A stretch of DNA of 64,000 bases. Origin: Cerioporus squamosus. Lineage: Eukaryota; Basidiomycota; Agaricomycetes; Polyporales; Polyporaceae. Positions 53,801-64,000 of the stretch are shown here, one piece after another. How positions within the stretch are numbered: position 1 is the stretch's first letter; every line of letters starts with the position of its first letter. Made by a program: the position numbers and the translations under genes. Under the pieces are notes generated by a model, which saw nothing but the letters and a program-made list of their open reading frames with translations, had not been told where the DNA came from and did not search any database. The DNA lies in NCBI GenBank assembly GCA_022592435.1, contig JABYQS010000133.1, forward strand, positions 1-64,000. The letters are read 5' to 3'.

Positions 53801-55635
53801 GCATCGTACTGACTGACGCCTCCCGTAGCGCAATACGGAGACCCCTCAGCAACAGAACGTGGAGACCTCCGGAGCCCAGGTGCGGGAGATAGTCGACCGC
53901 CTCCTCGTCGCTAGATCGTACTGACTAACGCCTCCCGTAGCGCAATACGGACACCCCTCAGCAACAGAACGCGGAGACCTCCGGAGCCCAGGTGCGGGAG
54001 ATAGTCGACCGTCTCCTCGTCGCTAGATCGTACTGACTGACGTCTCCCGTAGCGCACTGCGGAGGCCCCTCAACAACAAAACGCGGAGATGTCTGGAGCG
54101 CAGGTGCGGGAGTATCTCTGTGATCTTTGAGTGCTAGTGTCCTGACCTATCGTACGTCCGTAGACCGGGCAACCCCCCGCGTTCGAGGCACTCGAGCCTC
54201 TCGTCCTCCTGGGTAAGAAGACGCTGAAACACATACACACCCATCTGCGCAACACGGAACTCCCTTCGTGGGTTAACCCCGTCCCCACCAACGTTGGCGC
54301 CAAGGCTCGAGGAAAGCTGAGCGCGGACCAGTGGCATGTGTTCTGCGTCATCAACCTGCCCATCATCCTGATCCCGCTGTGGTACCACAAGTCTCAACAA
54401 CATCGCGAGCGCCTTAACAACTTCATGGATCTCGTCACGGAAGTTGTAGTTGGATCCTTACTCGAGATGTCGGAGCCTGCAATTCGGTTGTATGAGAAAG
54501 TCTCCCTCCGATATTTGCAGACTGCAAAGAACTTGTACAACATCACGATAACTCCTAACCAGCACAACTCACTGCACATTCCCTTTTTCCTTCGACTCTT
54601 CGGACCTCTACACTCCATTCGGACTTTCTTCTCGGAACGCATGAACTTCCACCTGCAGGGTGAGAATACGAACATGAAGTTCGGTGCGCGTTTTGCCTTC
54701 TCTGAGCTGGCATATAACTCATAGATGCTCAATGCAGGCGAGCTTGAATCCACTTATACGAAGCAGAGTTGTCGTGCAGCAAACTTCCGCGTTGTCATGG
54801 AGGACGACCGCATTCGCAGCCAGGTGCAAGATCTCGCGGAGGCGTTCGAAGAGACGGTAGCGGAGGATCGTCGTGGGACCCGACTCCGGGAGTCGACACT
54901 CCTCGGCACGCAACCATCGCACAAGTCCACCTCCAAGCCCCTCAAAAAGCTCACTCTCACTGACGATTGTCTGAGTGCTCTCATCGCCTATCTCAACGAC
55001 AAGGCTGGGCAAGAGCAGTTCATTGACGTCCGGGAGATGCGCCGAGTCCCAGGCACACAGCAGGTCACGAACCAGGCGCTGAAATGCCCCCGCATCTTCT
55101 GTGGAGGGGTGTCAATCCTCAGCTCCTCGGATTCTCCGCGCGACAGTAATATCATGTTTCGCTCCTCCGCGCCGTCGTCTCCCCGTCCCGGCCGTGTTAT
55201 GCAGATCTTCAAGTATTCGGTTTGGAACGCTGGGGAAAAGCTCACTGAGTCCACGTACTTGTACGTCGCTCCATTGGACCACCTCACCCCTCAGGACGCC
55301 GCTCATGATCCCTACCGCTCATACGAGTATGTCGGCGGTGAACTGTACTACGATCGCTACCTGCCTGGCATCATCATCACCCCGGAAGACGTCATCTCCC
55401 ACTTCGCGCGTACCCCGATAGTCATGCCCCATATACAGCAGCCGTGTCTCCATGTTCTCTCGCTGGACAAGGTACGCTAACTTGCGGGCGTGCTGTATCT
55501 CCCACTTATAACGTGCAACAGAGCGTGCGTCTCGTCTCCCATCGAACGGGACCAGATCCGGACGAACTTCAAATGGATGTAAGTATGGACCAAGAGCAAG
55601 ACGAGGAGGAAGTGATTGGAGTGTGGGAGCTCTGA
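50879..55635 (+). CDS. Tnp2-type (CACTA superfamily) DNA transposase, apparently full length
   Basis: Eight exons, 50879-50939, 50983-53774, 53829-53879, 53941-53991, 54053-54103, 54164-54683, 54738-55471, 55522-55635; 4374 nt, 1457 residues, no stop or frameshift. Seen: a zinc-ribbon-like cluster (YICCPACYAIYPKP, about residue 414), the first catalytic region FGLAVDGFNPF (about 536), LNLPPHLRYRPENMYL and GVIPGPGKPKTD, the second acid in VCDLPAARQVAGFGSHS (about 636) with a following Cys pair, and the third acidic site IDSMHNHYLGL (about 726). These are features of fungal Tnp2-like DDE transposases; Plavaka-type elements are a related alternative. An 8-residue repeat of TGASSGTQ type lies at about 840-890. 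Three 51-nt exons near 53.8-54.1 kb are tandem copies. Element ends were not identified. Confidence 0.88.
53433..53592 (+). repeat. 24-bp coding repeat in the transposase gene
   Basis: About six imperfect 24-bp units of the form ACAGGCGCGTCATCCGGTAC code for variants of TGASSGTQ. The antisense reading gives a cysteine-rich frame that is not a gene. Confidence 0.85.
53829..54103 (+). repeat. Tandem exon-plus-intron duplication, 112-bp unit, three copies, in the transposase gene
   Basis: Exons 53829-53879, 53941-53991 and 54053-54103 are each 51 nt and in phase 0, coding R.TE.PQQQN.E.SGAQ. The introns 53880-53940 and 53992-54052 are each 61 bp, start GTGCGGGAG and end CCCGTAG, and differ at only a few bases. 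Unit length is 112 bp. The upstream intron (53775-53828) shares the same 3' half. Confidence 0.92.
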
Positions 55636-55855
55636 ACTATCGTTCAAGTGTGATGATTGCCCGGATGGATGCGGACGACAGGGGTTCCGATTGCTTTGTT
55701 ACCAGACGATAACCACGTGTCGGATTGAACAAAGGTCTTTGAAGCACCTGCATGTATACGGGTATATAAGTCTCGTCGGCGTTGCTACGAGGGGCACATC
55801 TCCGAAGCTCGCAGACCCTCTCAGTGCTCTCATTCATAGCGTTCCGACGACTGTC

Positions 55856-57275
55856 ATGTCACGCATTCAGCGTCGCGGTACGCTGGTCCTTCCCGGCGGT
55901 GTTGTCCCGTCACATGTCGTCACACATGAGCCCGAAACTTGGACAGTGAGAGCGCTCCTTACCTCGATGTGCTGTTGTTGCTCTTCGATCTCATCCCAAC
56001 CTCTTGTTACACCATCTCAGACCACATATGCTAACCGTCAACAATTCTTACACGCATTACCTGTGTGTAGAAGGTCCGGTCATCCGGTACTCAGACGGAC
56101 CTCCTGGGATTCATCCTCTGCTCCAAGCAGACTGGACGCTGTTGAGGTATGGGACCAGGGGGGGTACGGAGAAGTCGGAGCACAGCAGATTCAGGGTGGA
56201 ATGATTTCTACTGGTGAGTTTCGCTCTGCCGTTTGCATTATTCCTTGTTCAGACTTAGGCAACCTTCGTTCAGCGGAAGATGGCACCCCTACGCTTGCCG
56301 ATTCCCAAACGTCACATCCCATGGTCTCTCCAAAACCACCTCGCGCGAGTGAGCCCATCCCGTGTCTTGCGTCTGGATCCACCGACTTGCGAGCTCTCGA
56401 TCCAAGTGAGTGCCGCTGCAATAAATCTCACCGTCGTGCCTCTGAACCTCGCGTCCCAAGCTCAACAGTATCAGAGACCCATGCAACTGCATCCTCGCTC
56501 GCGTTCCCATGATCCAACATCTTCAACCTCTCAGTCAAACGCTACCGTCGGGTGCGGTTCTCCGAGCCAGTCACTGTGCGAGTCTTCTCCGGAGGTGCAT
56601 CCTATAGCTGCGGGCACCAAGTCTCCCTTGCTCTTCATCGATTTTTCCGCCCAATCCCATGGCCGCTCAATCCTCTTCGCGGCGCCTGCGACCGAACAAA
56701 TCCTCACGCAAGAGCAATTGATTGTGGGCAAGAACGCCTTGCAAGATTCCGCACGGTTGGTGTTTTGGTTTCATCCGAGCGTATATCGCTGATTGTGTGG
56801 TGTCTATAGTCCCTCTACGTCCGAAGTCAACGACACTCACGGCGATACGACAGACTGGGAGCAGTTTCGAGACTCTAAGGATTTCAGAGATGGCAAGGGC
56901 GAAACGGTATGGTACCGCACATCAGGCCCATACTCCTTATGTCAGCCTCCCTCCTCGCTGCGAGCGTCGGTGGATGAGCTGTACATCCATCATGACGAGC
57001 GCAATTCTCGCAGCAAGTGCTGGGTTGTCAATTCGGCAGGAGTTTGGGTCGCCGTGCGCGCTGGTGACAAGCAACCATCTAGTCCTCTTCGTCGTCTTAG
57101 TTTCCAACGTAGTGGCGACCCCTCTTGGGTCACGAAGGAGACCTACGCCGTTTATCGTAGCCGATTGCGTCGCAAAGGTCGCGCTTCACACTCCACGTCT
57201 CTGGTGAGCCTTCTCTCTCGTATGATTTGGGCGTGTGCCTGACGCGCGCGCTGCTAGCGACCTGCTCAGGATTGA
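55856..57275 (+). CDS. Diverged RED-domain protein, copy 4 (about 394 residues)
   Basis: Five exons, 55856-56213, 56274-56405, 56461-56755, 56810-57203, 57270-57275; 1185 nt, phases closed. The C-terminal domain keeps the RED layout: ETVWYRTSG, VDELYIHHDE, SKCWVVNSAG, PLRRLSFQR in place of the R-E-D-G-R core, then DPSWVTKETYAVYRSRLRR. The middle is Ser/Pro/Gln-rich. No N-terminal membrane helix is visible with this start, unlike copies 1-3. An upstream start or exon could supply one. An in-frame 75-bp intron (55946-56020) is possible within the first exon. It lies between the transposase and the 1626-residue gene, all on the plus strand. Confidence 0.6.
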
Positions 57276-57816
57276 AGTCCGTTCTCTTCATCTTCTGTAG
57301 GACGTCCCCTCATTCCCTCGTCCCTCGTTCTCTTATGTATGGGCACTCAACGGTGTTGTATTGTATGTGAATTAAAGCCTGCGTGTTCGAACGATGATGT
57401 TTAATCATGCAAATTCCCCCTTCTGATCTTGTAAGTTCGAATCCGAAGTGTTTGCTTACCGGCGGCGCTCAGGGCGCTTACAGAGTGGACAGACAGCCCA
57501 GCGCTACTAGTACCAGGGGCGTTCACTTCCGAAATTGAGTTTTTTGTTCTGGCCGCGATCAGGATCCCCCGACTTGCGAATAGCGTGCTTTGCTGCATGA
57601 TTAGAGCTTTACTTGTGTCAAACCCCGACGATCTCTTACTCTGCTTTTGCGATTTGGCAGAGCTTCTTTGTCGACTTCGCCTCATGGCCCTCATGCTGAT
57701 GAGTGGCTCATGCTTGATGACATGGCCGTCGTGCATGATCCTATGCTGGTCATCTCTTTCTCTCTCATTAACAGAGCAACAGACTACACCTCAGCTCAAA
57801 GTCCTGTCTAGACAAT

Positions 57817-60800
57817 ATGAATTCCTCCAACAACTCTGCCGGTAATGCTAGTGAGTCCCTACTGTCGCGGTCGCATGGAGTCCATTGTTTGACTTCGAGC
57901 GCATTCTCTGCGCTCAGGTGATGCAGTAGAAAGTGACGTCGGAGGGCCGCCAATACAGATTGTTTCCGAGCTAGGTGGCCAGACAGAGGGGGAACAGCTT
58001 CCCGGAGTTGCTGCTGACCTTGGAGCCGGCGCGGCGATTGGTGAGTGTAGACATATCGTCTTTGATGCAGGAGGTCTCTCAGACGTCTAAATCAGACACG
58101 TCGATAATTGGAGGGCAGCCGCATACTGGCATTCGTATCAGCGCCGCGGTCGGTGAGCATCTATGTGTCGCTTCCTACGTCCGGACTCTCAGGCTCGACT
58201 TCAGACACGTCGACGGACCACGGTCAGTCACGGACATCTCTTGACCTAGGCATGTCAGAGGTCCCGATGGAGACCATGCCTCAGTCGCACAGCGCATCGC
58301 CCTATATCAGTATTCCATTGGCCTCCGCCGGAACTTCGAAGAAGAGACGTCCTGACGACAACGGCGAGCGTACATCCGGCGCGGTCGCTTCTCCCACACA
58401 GCAGGATAGAACCATGAAAGCTATGCCCGGTACAGAAGTCGTCAGAACTGTTTGGGTGGCCGCCACTGACTGCGGACGTCTCATCTAGTTAGGAACAAAC
58501 GACATGGCTCAGGGTCTACGCCAGGGCGTGGGCAAAGCGTGGATGAGCATGCAGCTCCGTCCGTGGAGATGAGCGAAGAGCAGCTTGATCATCATGAAGG
58601 TAGGACAGTAAGTCGTCTTAGCCCTCCTGGACATCACTAATAGTCCTCTTTAGCCTCTCCCAGTGAACCATCCGACGATAGACGTTCCGTGGGTGGAGAC
58701 GGCGTGGCAGGGGATGAGCATCCCCCCGCCAAAGGCCTCAGTGAAGGCGCGACCGCGTCCAGTTCCGGCCCATCCAGATATGTTCCATATCGCCAGCGTC
58801 TCCGTGCCAGGACAGCCCAACCGCAACACACGTCTAGCGGCAAAAGGCGTCGTATCCTCGGCCCATCCCCCGCCCAATTCGTGAAAGATCTGAAGAAGAG
58901 GTTGAGAAAGACAGGATTCGACGCGTTGAACAACCCTCAGATAGCTGAGATGCTTGCGTCGTATGCTTTGATGGGCGATGGCGACGACAGCGACGACGGC
59001 GACGACAGCGACGACGGCGACGACGGCGACGACAGCGACGACGGCGAGGACGGCGAGGACGGCGGCGAGGACGAGGACTACAATATGTTCCAGGAGGAAG
59101 GAATAGATGAAGACAGCCGAATGGAGCACAGAGAGAAATCCGAGGGGACAGAGGACGTGCAGAACCCAGGCGGAGCAGCGCCTTCAGCGGCGGCTGGCCA
59201 TGGTTCATCATTCGGCGCGATCGCGGGTGTCGAGATGACTGTTGCGATGCAGGTGGTCGAGGAGGACCTTGAGGAGGAGCTCATAGTCGGGGAAGGCATC
59301 GTCTTGGAACATCACATCAGTGCGGATGCGATCAACCCCGCTCCGTCAGGCGACGATGGCGATATAGCTCTATATCCCTTCGGGGAACGACTCACGCCTC
59401 ATGCTGCCGATGGCGACGTGCATGACGCTCAAGAATACCACGGCATACCTCCTACCGCAGAACGCATACTACAAGATGTCACTAAAGATGAACAACCCAC
59501 CTTTCGCGAGCAAGAGGCCATTATGCAAAACAAGGACCCCAGGAACGAAGATACGGCGTTCCAAGACCACCACCACGACATCGATATGGTAAGCTACCCT
59601 GCCATAGAAGAATTTTCTGAGTACCGAACAATATCGCAGCTTGAAGATACAACCAATGCAGGAGATGCGGCACAGCGCCGTCCGGAGGTACGAACTGCGG
59701 AAGCGTCCGTTTTGCTGGTGCTCATGGTCCGCTCTTCCAGGTCGAGTCCCCTGCAAGCAGCGAGGGCACTGCACCACCCGCTGTACCGGAGAGCATCCCG
59801 ACTAGCGGTGCTAGCGGTGCTGAGGGTCGACTGCGAGAGAGCCGTCCGGAGGTACGAACTGCGGAAGCGTCCGTTTTGCTGGCGCTCATGATCCGCTCTT
59901 CCAGGTCGAGTCCCCTGCAAGCAGCGAGGGCACTGCATCACCCGCTGTACCGGAGAGCATCCCGACTAGCGGCGCTAGCGGTGCTGAGGGTCGACTGCGA
60001 GAGAGCCGTCCGGAGGTACGAACTGCGGAAGCGTCCGTTTTGCTGGCGCTCATGATCTGCTCTTCCAGGTCGAGTCCCCTGCAAGCAGCGAGGGCACTGC
60101 ACCACCCGCTGTACCGGAGAGCATCCCGACTAGCGGTGCTAGCGGTGCTGAGGGTCGACTGCGAGAGCGCCGTCCGGAGGTACGAACTGCGGAAGCGTCC
60201 GTTTTGCTGGCGCTCATGATCCGCTCTTCCAGGTCGAGTCCCCTGCAAGCAGCGAGGGCACTGCACCACCCGCTGTACCGCTGAACGTTCGAAGGAACCG
60301 AGCTGGTGTACGCACATTCGATTCGAATAGATTGGTACAGAACGTCAGTCGGACTCCACGCATAGTCCCCCTTGCGCACCTGGAGGATACGACGAAGCAG
60401 CTTTCCTCGACGGGTCTGGAGGTGAGAGCTTGACAACCTCACGTCGTCCTCGCTGCTCATCGCTCGTCCAGCCTGATTCATCTCCCAACTCACACGCCTC
60501 TCCGTCGCTCGCTGTCCTCCAGCCCGATATTAACGCTGTTCCTGCCCCTTTCATGACGACCTCCACACCGCAGCAACCGCAGCTTTCACTGGCTCAATCC
60601 TCCCTGTATAGAGTGGGTGCTTACATAAAGTCTATCACGGGTCAGTCCCAGAACGTTCCAGACGGATCCGAACATGCGCCACCCGCACAGGCAACTGGTC
60701 TATTACCCTCGACTTTACCCCGACACTACTCACCTCGCTCCCAGCTCCCTGGGTATTCGAGTGCGACGACATCGGGAGCTGATGCGATGGGGTCCGGAGT

Positions 60801-63581
60801 ATCGCTAGACAACGTGAAACCACCGGTCATTGCCAAGATGTCCCGGCAGCGTACAGACGTAGGTCGTCGTGTTACCTCCTGCTAGTGCTCGTCTGATGGT
60901 CTTTGCAGACGCACTCCGAAGCTGCTCCAGCTTCCGTCAGTGACGAGCAAAGAAAGGCAGCGGATGTCTCCGCGTTCGCCCCTGGGTACGACGAGCCGAT
61001 GGACATAGACCCACCGTCCTCCCCGACCACCATTCCGCACACACGAAGTTCCGTAGCTACGGCGATCCGCGGTACCTCTTCTCAGATCACAGGCAAATCC
61101 ACAAGCTCGCCAAATCGTGGACACACGCACAGGGCAGGCGTTAGGCCGCAGGCCGCTGAACGCGACAGGGTCCAGGTCTCGCGTGCGCTGAACGCAAGCA
61201 GAGATCGGTCGACCGAAGCGTCCAGTACAGCGCCGAAGGCGGCCGCCAGATCGGTAAAGGCAGGGACCTCGCCGAGTGCTTCGACGAATCCAAGTACGAT
61301 GCCGGCGTCGACATCAGGTTCCCGGGATTCCTCATATGCATCTTTTACCCCACCGCCGCGCAAGCCCCAAGTCAAGGTGAACCCTGATTCTGATGAGGAG
61401 TCCTTCGATGAAGCGTCATTTTCTTCGGCGACTGAGGGCTATCGCACTCCCCGGACTGGGAGTATAATGTCCAAGCTCGACCGGCCGGATTCTGACGAGG
61501 AGTCTGCCGCGTTGCATGCCAAGATCGAGCCACCAACTTCCGACGATGAAGCTGCCGTGTTCCGAACCAAGGTCGAGCCGCCAAACTCCGATGATGAAGC
61601 TGCCGTATTGCGTGCTATTTCCCCTGATAGACGGTCTCCGTCGCAATCGCTCTTCGACGATGTCCCCACGCCGAAGCCCATGCGGCCGCTCGAGTCGTAT
61701 GTTTCCAGTTTCAGACAGCTCGCTCCGCAAAATGCTGCCGCTGTGAATCCCTCCATTGCTGTCAGGAACAAGCATCCGCACGCGTCTGATGATTCGGCCC
61801 CTCCTCCTGCACCGCAACGTGCTCCCGGTCGTCGAGCCCCGCCGTCAAATGCTCCTGTTACATTCTCCAATCCGCCTCCACGCCCGTCGCAGGGCTCCGC
61901 GGGGTCGTCTGCCAAGCAGCCGGAGGGGGCCGCCATGTCGGCTAGGCAAAGGTCACCTGGAACGTCCTCTCACGGATCAGTGCGCCCACCATCTGCAGCG
62001 CACTCTCACGCGCCCTCTGCCGGCGCTCCGTCTCCCAACACCCGCAGATCTACGAATGCCAGGAATGCCAACGAATCGCAGGTGAGTAATTAGTGCTCGT
62101 ATTAGAGACCTTTGACCGATCATGTGCATGTTTTAGTTCGCTACCAAGGTCGATGTCAACCTTCTGAAGCTCGCTGTCGATGGGTTGTCGACGGAGGTTC
62201 GTGCTATTAGCACTCACCTCAAGCAACGCGGCCAGGAGGATGGTTCATCTCAGGGCGGTGCGACAGGCCCATCCAAGGGTGCCCCAGGAGGTTCGTCGTC
62301 GCCGCGGAAGCAATCTAAGAAAGGTGCGGAAGACCGTGCCGATGGCAGCGATGACGAGGACTATGCCGCGGACAGCGAGGAGGTTGAGAAGCTTACCCGG
62401 CCTGCGCGTGCTCGGTCATCCGCACATAATCAGCTGGCTGTATGTGCCCCTTCCTGGCTCCTTGCATACGCCCAACGCTAACCATGAGCTCTCAGGCTGA
62501 TGTACAAGCTCATGCGTTGAGGTTGTTGGGGCGGAAGGACAAGGACTCTCCCTTCCCCAAGAGATCGATTGCAAAGCCCGCCCTCGTACGCGGTTTCGAC
62601 CCTAAGGAAGGCGAATGCTGTACCGCTAGAAGGTTCTGCGTCGATATACTTGGTACTCCGGCATCGGAATGGAACACGTCTGCCACGAAGGTATTCGTCA
62701 ACGACTTCTTGACTGTCCCCCAACACGCGTGCCGGAACCGCAAGAAGGTACAAGCCATGTTCCGATCTCATTTCAAGACTTTGCAGCGACACTACGAGAA
62801 GTGTGGAGTGGCGAAAGGCGGCGAGAGCGACGACGACGATGACGACGACCCTGAGTCGGAGCGGCAGAAGACCACCTCGAAGCCTACTCCGAACGACATC
62901 TGGTTCAAGAATCGCAGCAAGCATTCATCTAAAGGGAAGGGCAAAGGGAAAGCGGAAAATTCAGACGAAGGGGACAGATACCAGCGCAAGTACACCGTAA
63001 GGAGGTCGAGCACGCATGCAACCGAGCAAAGGCTAACTCGTCCTCCCATGCAGCTCTTCCATCGACGCCATGCCATGGTCTCTCGCTATGGCGTTCTGAG
63101 GCCTCATGTGCGTATATTGGAAAGACTTGGCATTAATGGTATGAGCTCGGATGAAGAAGACGAAGGCGCGCCGTTTGTTCGCTATCGGGTCCTCGTCAAG
63201 CCATGGAGGAGTAAAGTCGTGACCGCGTTTCTGCGTGCTCTCGACGCCCTGCACCGCAGGTACCGCAAGAGGGGTGATTCGGGATCCAAGCGCGGCTCTC
63301 CTCCCCGTCTCCGCTACCTGTGTGACAGAGAGTCCACTTCCATGGCGGTCCCCAAGCTTCCTATCAATGCGTACGACGACGTCTGGTACGAGAAACAGAC
63401 AGGTCTCAAGAAGGATGACCTAGCTGCTCGTCCGACCCCCTACAACTTCGACATCGACGAGTCTGTCATCCAGTACGTCCCGTGGCATATCCCATCTGCC
63501 TCCTGCATGACTAACTGTTACCACTGCAGGGCCATTGCCGAGTTTGGTGCGGTTAAGATTGACGGCTTGACGTTCGTTTGA
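57817..63581 (+). CDS. Large, mostly disordered protein (1626 residues), possible partner protein of the transposon
   Basis: Seventeen exons: 57817-57841, 57918-58040, 58096-58152, 58205-58429, 58489-58599, 58654-59588, 59640-59687, 59741-59851, 59905-60015, 60069-60179, 60233-60421, 60472-60858, 60909-62081, 62137-62439, 62496-62996, 63054-63472, 63530-63581; 4881 nt, every phase closed. Most of it is Ser/Pro/Asp-rich and disordered, with an acidic run at 58.98-59.08 kb and a thrice-repeated P.SDDEAAV motif. The C-terminal third is ordered: HALRLLGRKDKDSPFPKRS, VRGFDPKEGECCTARRFCVD, WNTSATKVFVNDFL, then RYLCDRES and NAYDDVWYEK. I do not know a named domain. Position downstream of an intact Tnp2 gene suggests a TnpA-like second protein, as CACTA elements often carry one, but this is inference. 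Exons 8-10 are tandem duplicates. Confidence 0.75.
58976..59080 (+). repeat. GAC/GGC-rich microsatellite coding an Asp/Gly/Glu run
   Basis: About 100 bp of GGCGACGACAGCGACGAC-type repeats encode an acidic low-complexity tract in the 1626-residue protein. The antisense Val/Ala-rich frame is an artefact of it. Confidence 0.9.
59688..60284 (+). repeat. Tandem exon-plus-intron duplication, 164-bp unit, three full copies and a partial fourth
   Basis: Introns 59688-59740, 59852-59904, 60016-60068 and 60180-60232 are each 53 bp (GTACGAACTG...CTCTTCCAG). Exons 59741-59851, 59905-60015 and 60069-60179 are each 111 nt in phase 0 (VESPASSEGTA.PAVPESIP and so on). The fourth exon copy keeps the first 48 nt and then runs into unique sequence. 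Copies differ at only a few positions. Confidence 0.95.
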
Positions 63582-64000
63582 GCATTGACTGCAATACAAC
63601 GAGCGTCGCTGTTTCTCCCTACCGTACCCAAATCCCTCCTCGACGTTCAGTAACACAACTCTCGTTCTTCCTTGTGCCCGTCCCTACACGCTATATAGTG
63701 GCGGGGCCTGCTTGTTACTATAGGGGCACCGCAACGTGTCACTCTTGTGTCTATTACAGTCGCGAATGAACTTGATATTTCGGATGGAACCTCCTCAAGG
63801 CACTCAGGCTTCCTTGGCTGCTCCACCTGAGATAGAGTCGGAAACGCACGGCATGGGCTGACACTGCGTGAAACTGGGATATTGTGACACTCCATGTTCG
63901 AGTCTCAACCAACTGATCATGACGCCATTCGGCATTTATTCCAGAGACATTCCAACGAGGTCGAGATCGAGCACCATTGACAAGGACATGTCAGAATCAT
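63582..64000. other. 3' flank, no supported gene
   Basis: After the stop at 63579-63581 I see no coding frame of note, no clear inverted partner of the 50-kb side and no RNA gene in the remaining 419 bp. Confidence 0.5.

Noticed and set aside
53408..53833. Minus-strand cysteine-rich frame (ACLCT repeats)
   Set aside because: It is the antisense reading of the 24-bp coding repeat in the transposase gene.
50109..55635. A single fused gene joining the 50.1-kb membrane protein to the transposase
   Set aside because: A donor at 50815 and an acceptor at 50873 would join them in phase, but no transposase of this type is known to me with such a membrane N-terminus, and an ATG at 50879 gives a sensible separate start.
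58650..59211. Minus-strand Val/Ala-rich and Arg-rich frames
   Set aside because: They are antisense shadows of the GAC/GGC repeat in the 1626-residue gene, whose exons close in frame.
59469..60493. Several overlapping minus-strand frames with PRCLQGTRPG repeats
   Set aside because: They are antisense to the tandem exon-intron units, cross both introns and exons, and have no independent support.

Overview
The window looks like nuclear DNA of a basidiomycete fungus, most likely an agaricomycete and possibly a polypore (inferred, not proven). The reasons are many short GT-AG introns of about 50-60 bp, moderately high GC, two 7-TM-like genes of the basidiomycete DUF6533 type, a Tnp2/CACTA-type transposase with its usual zinc ribbon, and a KDM3-like JmjC gene. 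Exon structures were worked out by hand from splice signals, reading frame and comparison between paralogs. Where every exon phase closes I say so.

Layout. 0-2 kb: the 3' end of a gene, a tRNA-Ala and a UbiA prenyltransferase gene. 2.4-6.6 kb: a tandem pair of DUF6533 membrane protein genes with the same 14-exon structure. 6.6-9.7 kb: no supported gene. 9.7-13.4 kb (minus): cytosolic-type leucyl-tRNA synthetase. 13.4-18.4 kb: an AT-rich island and a 2.7-kb minisatellite of 54-bp units. 18.4-22.3 kb: gene-poor, with a candidate small inverted-repeat element that carries a tRNA-like sequence.

22.3-46 kb is an accessory region of small lineage-specific families present as paralogs: two WD40 proteins with a C-terminal membrane anchor (WD40-TM), three proteins with an N-terminal membrane anchor and a C-terminal domain I call the RED domain (R-E-D-G-R core; a diverged fourth lies at 56 kb), an inverted pair of about 240-residue proteins (family B), coiled-coil proteins, and a KDM3-like JmjC gene with a terminal C2H2 finger. 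WD40-TM and RED genes are neighbours twice, once head-to-tail and once divergent.

48.6-64 kb holds two membrane protein genes, a full-length Tnp2-type transposase gene (8 exons, 1457 codons, no break), the fourth RED gene, and a 17-exon gene for a 1626-residue, largely disordered protein. Both the transposase gene and the 1626-residue gene contain tandemly duplicated exon-plus-intron units with intact splice sites.

Most interesting points: the recurring WD40-TM/RED neighbourhood, the exon-intron duplications, the conserved 2-nt microexon in the DUF6533 pair, and a start codon that appears to come from a duplicated 5' splice site.
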